Of a stretch of 64,000 nucleotides of DNA, positions 60,376 through 64,000 are shown in pieces; within the stretch, counting starts at the first letter, position 1; the number at the start of each line of letters is the position of its first letter. The translations under genes were made by a program, and so were the position numbers. Below the pieces are notes generated by a model. The model saw nothing but the letters and a program-made list of their open reading frames with translations, was not told the origin of the DNA and did no database searches. The DNA comes from Clostridiales bacterium (GTDB lineage Bacteria; Bacillota; Clostridia; Christensenellales; Borkfalkiaceae): assembly GCA_015069465.1 (NCBI GenBank), contig SVIO01000007.1, forward strand, positions 1 to 64,000, read 5' to 3'.

Positions 60376-60983
60376 TATTCATCCCCCTTCTTTTCATTTT
60401 TTTCTTGTTCTTTTTTTCTAAAAGAAGTTATGAGATATGTAATTACACCGACCACCCCACCTGCCAAGATATAATAAATTGAAGAAAAACTAAGTTGTGG
60501 GAAAAACAAAGTAAACGCCACTATGCCTAAAATGGTAAGGCTAAATAAAATGATATTAAAAGCCGTTTTTTTAATCTTTTTAAGCATTTTTATGCCAGCA
60601 GAGAGTATTAAAAAACAAACGCAGGCTTGTATGCCCTTAAAAGCATAATTTACTGCTTGGATTTTAATAAACGCATCATAAAAAAGGGATATTAAAAAGA
60701 TTATGATAAAAGATGGCATTGCAACGCCGAGCGTTGCAAAAACCGAGCCTATTACCCCACACCTTTTATATCCAATATATGTTGAACTGTTGATTGCGAT
60801 AGGCCCTGGAGTGCTTTCTGCAATGGCAATTAGGTCGATAAACTCATCATGCTCAAGCCATTTTTTACGCTCGACAAGTTCACGCTCTAATATTGCTATC
60901 ATTGCGTAGCCACCACCAAAGGTAAATAGACCTATCTTAAACATTGTCCAAAATAATAGTAATGCCGTTTTTAACTTTTTCAT
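60375..60983 (-). CDS. Chromate transporter family protein, first half
   Basis: A 202-residue single-domain CHR protein with GLFTFGGGYAMIAILERELV and IAESTPGPIAINSSTYIG, and about five membrane helices plus a basic C-terminus. It pairs with the following CHR gene. No ribosome site is visible; TATAAT lies ten bases from the ATG, so the 5' leader is at most a few bases long. Confidence 0.88.
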   Translation of the reverse strand: MKKLKTALLLFWTMFKIGLFTFGGGYAMIAILERELVERKKWLEHDEFIDLIAIAESTPGPIAINSSTYIGYKRCGVIGSVFATLGVAMPSFIIIFLISLFYDAFIKIQAVNYAFKGIQACVCFLILSAGIKMLKKIKKTAFNIILFSLTILGIVAFTLFFPQLSFSSIYYILAGGVVGVITYLITSFRKKEQEKNEKKGDE

Positions 60984-60993
60984 ATCAAAACTT

Positions 60994-61022
60994 ATTATAA
61001 ATAATTACTTGGTTTTTTGCAA
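60994..61022 (-). promoter_or_regulatory. Promoter of the CHR pair (very short leader)
   Basis: TTGCAA (61017-61022), 17 bases, TATAAT (60994-60999), ATG at 60983; predicted leader of about 3-4 bases. Confidence 0.7.
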
Positions 61023-61110
61023 GTGTTTTTATATCTTGTTTTATTTATACTAAAATTTTGTCAAGATTATATGACACTTTTTTAAAAACTTTTTCATTTT
61101 GTGCAAAAAA

Positions 61111-61137
61111 AATCTCCACCAAAAATTGGTGGAGATT
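61111..61137 (-). terminator. Terminator of the SIS-TIM-YjbQ operon
   Basis: AATCTCCACCAA/TTGGTGGAGATT with a 3-base loop, followed on the minus strand by TTTTTTGC. Confidence 0.9.
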
Positions 61138-61156
61138 CTTGATTTTTAATTAACTA

Positions 61157-61780
61157 TTATCTTTTCCAGTTTAAGTCGTAATGAACGTCGTAAGCCTTTT
61201 CTTCATCTGTATATTTACGAACTGTTGTGTCAACAACCTTGCCGTCGTTATACTTTCTGTCGTTGATAGATTCTGTTGTACCCATAACTGTTACGTTAAG
61301 TTGACGATGTCTTGCACGAACTTGGTCCCAGTCAATGAAATATACGTGAGCGAATTCACCACCATCTAAAACGCCGTCTTTAATAGTCATTGTTTCGCTT
61401 CTGCCAAAGAATACTGAACGAAGGTGCCCGTCTGTGTTAAGACTTGTGTGGTCGCCTGGTTCGTTTACGTAACGGCCGAATTGTGAGTGGATTGGACCTG
61501 GGTGCATATATTCGTTTGTTTCTGAATAGTCAGGAACGATTTTTTGCATGATTTTTAAAAGGTCGTGTTGTAAATACTCTAAATCATAAAGGTCGATATC
61601 GTGTGAGCATTCTTGAACCATAACTGAACAAGTTGTGTGGTGTGATGCGATTGCAACTGTACCATTTTTAATGCCTGATTCCTTAACGATAGCAAGAATA
61701 TCACTTGTTACATCGTGGAAAGTTGGTCTCCAACCCTTTGATTGAAGTTCGATTTCTTTTTGAAATACTTTGAATTCCAT
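61157..61780 (-). CDS. YjbQ/UPF0047-family protein
   Basis: A 207-residue protein of the YjbQ (secondary thiamine-phosphate synthase) family: SHHTTCSVMVQECSHDI, MHPGPIHSQFGRYVNEPGDHTSL and the closing ARHRQLNVTVMG. It is longer than the usual 135-140 residues, with extra N- and C-terminal segments. E. coli YjbQ shows weak thiamine phosphate synthase activity, but the operon with a TIM homologue and a SIS protein here suggests a sugar-phosphate function (inference). Confidence 0.85.
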   Translation of the reverse strand: MEFKVFQKEIELQSKGWRPTFHDVTSDILAIVKESGIKNGTVAIASHHTTCSVMVQECSHDIDLYDLEYLQHDLLKIMQKIVPDYSETNEYMHPGPIHSQFGRYVNEPGDHTSLNTDGHLRSVFFGRSETMTIKDGVLDGGEFAHVYFIDWDQVRARHRQLNVTVMGTTESINDRKYNDGKVVDTTVRKYTDEEKAYDVHYDLNWKR

Positions 61781-61817
61781 AATTTTTCTCCTTAAATTTG
61801 TTTATATTTTTATAAAA

Positions 61818-62519
61818 TTATTTTCTTGTTTCGTCATAAGCACGGCGAACTGCTGCAATCATTTCTTCTGCGAGTGCAAGTGGGTTTTCTGCCTTTGCAA
61901 TTGCTGATGAACAGCCTGATGCTGATGCGCCTGCCTTAATAATGTTATAGCAATCTTCACCCTTAGAGATACCTGCTGATGGGAAAGGTTTGATGTCTGG
62001 GTTGATTTCTCTAATAACCCTAATAACTTCATCAACGTATTCTTTATCTGCTGGCTTTCCTGTGCCGATAAGTTCAGATGGCTCTGCAACCAAAATGTTT
62101 GGTCCGAGTTTTGCAATGGCTTTAACTTCTTCTATTGAGTCTGCACATACCATTGTTGCAAGTCCTAGTTCATCTGCCCTTTTGATTGCCTTTTCGATTT
62201 CTTCTAATGTAAGTTTTCTTTCTGCGTGGTTAAGCATAACGCCAACAGCCCCTGCCGCTTTAACTGCTTCTGGAAGTGTTCTGCCCATACCCCTGCCCAC
62301 AGGGATACTATCCATGTGTTGTGAATATACGTGAACTCTTTTAACGTTTTTCGCAACGTTATAGATTTCTGTGTCTGGAATATCCAAAACAACGTCAACA
62401 TCATATTTTTCTGCAAGTTTATCTAAACCTTTTGCCATTTCAACTAAAGTTTCGCCATACATATAGCATTTTGGGCCATATTCAAAAAATGGTTCGCTAA
62501 TTTTATAATCTTTTACCAT
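61818..62519 (-). CDS. Triosephosphate isomerase-like sugar-phosphate isomerase
   Basis: A 233-residue TIM-barrel protein of the archaeal-type TpiA lineage. GPKCYMYGE holds the likely catalytic Lys, HVYSQHMDS the His and VAEPSELIGTG the Glu; GVMLNHAERKLTLEEI is diagnostic. The phosphate end is AGISKGEDC...GCSSAIAKA. A housekeeping TpiA would normally sit with gap/pgk, so this one, with a SIS protein and YjbQ, is more likely a dedicated isomerase of another sugar phosphate, as with EryH for erythrulose phosphate (inference). SD motif GGAG precedes the ATG. Confidence 0.75.
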   Translation of the reverse strand: MVKDYKISEPFFEYGPKCYMYGETLVEMAKGLDKLAEKYDVDVVLDIPDTEIYNVAKNVKRVHVYSQHMDSIPVGRGMGRTLPEAVKAAGAVGVMLNHAERKLTLEEIEKAIKRADELGLATMVCADSIEEVKAIAKLGPNILVAEPSELIGTGKPADKEYVDEVIRVIREINPDIKPFPSAGISKGEDCYNIIKAGASASGCSSAIAKAENPLALAEEMIAAVRRAYDETRK

Positions 62520-62563
62520 GATTTTTCTCCGTTATATTTTTTATTTTAATCCATTTCGCTCTT

Positions 62564-63169
62564 TTAGAAAAGTGCTTTTTCGTTTAGTCTTTCGCCAACA
62601 GCGCCACCTGGGTGAGTTACTGCAAACTGCTCGATTTGGAAGTTTGTCTCTTCTAAAATTGCAGTTTGGATTGCATGTGAAATCATGCAAAGTGAAGTTG
62701 TTGATGTTGTGCCTTGTGCGTTATACCTATCGCACTCTTTATTTACATATTGTTTAATAACTACATCTGCACCGAGAGCGAGTGGTGAATCTAGGTTTTC
62801 TGTAATAGAAATAACCTTAACGCCTTTCTTCTTACAAATATCAAGAATTGGAAGAAGTTCTTTTGTTTTGCCACCACGAGATGCAAACACCATTGCATCG
62901 CCTTTCTTAAAATAGCCCGTGCCACCGTGAACTGCTTCTGCTGGAGAAACAAACTTTGCAGGCTGGTCTATACAGCAAAGAAGGTGTGATAAGTGTTGCA
63001 TGATAATGCCTGAGTGACCACAACCCGTTGTGCCAATACGCTCTGCACTGATTAAAATTTCAATAGCCTTAGCAAACTCTTCTTCATCGAGATAGTTAAG
63101 CATTTCTGTAATGCATTCTGCTTCGGTTTTATATGCGTTTTTTACCCACTCTAAAGTTTCTTTTTTCAT
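62564..63169 (-). CDS. SIS-domain sugar-phosphate isomerase-like protein
   Basis: A 201-residue SIS protein of the KpsF/GutQ-like type without CBS domains: RIGTTGCGHSGIIMQHL, HGGTGYFKKGDAMVFASRGG and HPGGAVGERL at the end. Sequence pattern suggests an aldose/ketose isomerase on a phosphosugar (arabinose-5-phosphate- or 3-hexulose-6-phosphate-type). First gene of the operon with TIM-like and YjbQ. It has an AAGGAAA ribosome site and its own promoter. Confidence 0.8.
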   Translation of the reverse strand: MKKETLEWVKNAYKTEAECITEMLNYLDEEEFAKAIEILISAERIGTTGCGHSGIIMQHLSHLLCCIDQPAKFVSPAEAVHGGTGYFKKGDAMVFASRGGKTKELLPILDICKKKGVKVISITENLDSPLALGADVVIKQYVNKECDRYNAQGTTSTTSLCMISHAIQTAILEETNFQIEQFAVTHPGGAVGERLNEKALF

Positions 63170-63201
63170 AAATATTTCCTTATTTTGTTAATGTTGCTTT
63201 T

Positions 63202-63230
63202 ATTATAAGATATACCAACCCTTTTGTCAA
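63202..63230 (-). promoter_or_regulatory. Promoter of the SIS-TIM-YjbQ operon
   Basis: TTGACA (63225-63230), 17 bases, TATAAT (63202-63207). Confidence 0.82.
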
Positions 63231-63267
63231 CCCCAAAAGGATAAAATGGCAAGGCAAAAACTATATT

Positions 63268-63687
63268 TTAGTCATTTGCCTTTGTTTCGCAATAAATGCA
63301 ACGATATATCTTGTTTTCTTTGTCGGTAAGTTTAAAAATATGCTCAATTCCTTGCTCTACACTCGTTATACACCTTGGATTTTTACACTTGATAACATTT
63401 TTAAGCATTTCAGGAAGTTCAATCTTTCTCTTATCGCAAATTTTTCCGTCTTTGATTGTGCTGACAGTTGCTTCAGGTGTCATATAGCCTAAAACATCAA
63501 CATCGATATTTATAATTTCATCGATTTTTATAATGTCTTTTTTGCCTGTCTTTTTGCTTGGTACATTTTTTATTAAGGCAACCGTGCAATTTAATTCATC
63601 GAGCTGTAAAAAGTCGTAAATCTCTTTGCCTTTGCCTGCTTTTATGTGGTCTATTACTATTCCATTTTTGATAGGGTCTATAATCAT
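63268..63687 (-). CDS. pyrI: Aspartate carbamoyltransferase regulatory chain
   Basis: A 139-residue PyrI, the zinc-binding regulatory subunit that ties catalytic PyrB trimers and mediates CTP/ATP control. The allosteric domain is 1-97; the four zinc Cys are in CKNPRC (about 104-109) and CIYC near 131-134. It lies 10 bases after pyrB, so the cell has an E. coli-type ATCase. Confidence 0.95.
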   Translation of the reverse strand: MIIDPIKNGIVIDHIKAGKGKEIYDFLQLDELNCTVALIKNVPSKKTGKKDIIKIDEIINIDVDVLGYMTPEATVSTIKDGKICDKRKIELPEMLKNVIKCKNPRCITSVEQGIEHIFKLTDKENKIYRCIYCETKAND

Positions 63688-63697
63688 AATCTATCTC

Positions 63698-64000
63698 CTA
63701 AATCAAATTCAACAACTTGAGTATAAGTGCCATTCTTATAAGCCTGCCGTTATACACTTGCTTAAAGTAGCATGCTCTTTCATCGCTATCCACTTCGATT
63801 GAAATTTCGTTTACCCTTGGCAATGGGTGGAGTATGCTTAAATCTTTTTTAGCACTTGAAAGTTTGTCCATATCGAGAATATAACTATCTCTAAGTCTTA
63901 AATAGTCATCTTCGTTAAAGAATCTTTCTTGTTGAACTCTTGTCATATAAAGTACGTCAAGGGTTGGCATTGCCTTTTCTAGACTATCCGTTTCAACATA
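63698..64000 (-). CDS. pyrB: Aspartate carbamoyltransferase catalytic chain, C-terminal part
   Basis: The last 100 codons of PyrB; the start lies beyond the window. The frame runs in from the edge as [21 protein letters not shown] and contains the aspartate-binding HPLPRVNEI motif. It ends [15 protein letters not shown]. It catalyses the first committed step of pyrimidine synthesis together with the downstream-encoded PyrI. Confidence 0.93.
   Translation of the reverse strand, partial: YVETDSLEKAMPTLDVLYMTRVQQERFFNEDDYLRLRDSYILDMDKLSSAKKDLSILHPLPRVNEISIEVDSDERACYFKQVYNGRLIRMALILKLLNLI

Overview
The window looks like chromosome from an AT-rich, Gram-positive-type member of the Bacillota, most likely an uncultured gut Clostridia. 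The basis is gene content: RNase J, WhiA, HemZ-type radical SAM coproporphyrinogen dehydrogenase, a RelA/SpoT bifunctional enzyme, a DnaE-WhiA-MurB-PHP cluster, the rpsO-pnp-ylxY-M16 peptidase order known from Bacillus, an N-terminally extended ribosomal protein L27, and promoters that match the sigma-A consensus with 17-base spacers. I cannot assign a genus. Most genes lie on the minus strand.

Layout. 1-7.2 kb: M20 amidohydrolase (cut by the window edge) and a CapA-like protein, an isolated 28-residue ORF with perfect expression signals, proA downstream of an S24/S26 peptidase, an NlpC/P60 lipoprotein, and an OmpR-type two-component system. 7.2-10.7 kb: the feoA-feoB-FeoB-associated small protein operon, divergent from a TetR regulator. 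10.8-14.4 kb: RNase J, TrmR and TrhP (tRNA wobble-uridine methoxylation). 14.6-19 kb: serC-serA, then a radical SAM/DUF4130 DNA-repair-like pair. 19-23 kb: two near-identical SGNH hydrolases around a surface lipoprotein. 23-26.7 kb: an accretion locus in which the 3' end of the GGGtGRT-protein gene is repeated, full, decayed, and as a 41-bp fragment; the repeats separate a permease gene from a membrane-anchored Mrr-type nuclease gene. 26.5-30.5 kb: the GGGtGRT/NifU-like pair, an OGG1-type glycosylase, rplU-rpmA. 30.6-32.9 kb: upp and uraA, with a leader-peptide attenuator before uraA. 32.9-37 kb: ATP-type and PPi-type phosphofructokinases around a glycoside-hydrolase-like gene. 37-43.2 kb: dnaE, whiA, a PHP phosphatase, murB. 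43.2-49 kb: a solute-binding protein, M16 peptidase, ylxY, pnp, rpsO. 49-58.9 kb: a glycosyltransferase, then secD-secF-recJ-relA-MBL-hemZ. 59-64 kb: a DUF1858 protein, paired repeats beside tRNA-Gly(CCC), split chromate transporter, YjbQ-TIM-SIS operon, and pyrB-pyrI.

Recurrent themes. Many operons are very tight (ATGA, TAATG and ATGTTTGA overlaps). At least four genes (S24/S26 peptidase, NlpC/P60 lipoprotein, response regulator, TetR) place a consensus TATAAT only 6-7 bases before the ATG and lack a Shine-Dalgarno sequence, so they should make leaderless mRNAs. Two uncharacterised small ORFs are visible by hand: the 28-codon ORF with its own consensus promoter and terminator, and the 22-codon leader before uraA whose stop codon abuts a terminator stem, as in enterobacterial pyrBI attenuation. 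The least explained structure is the 23-26.7 kb accretion locus.
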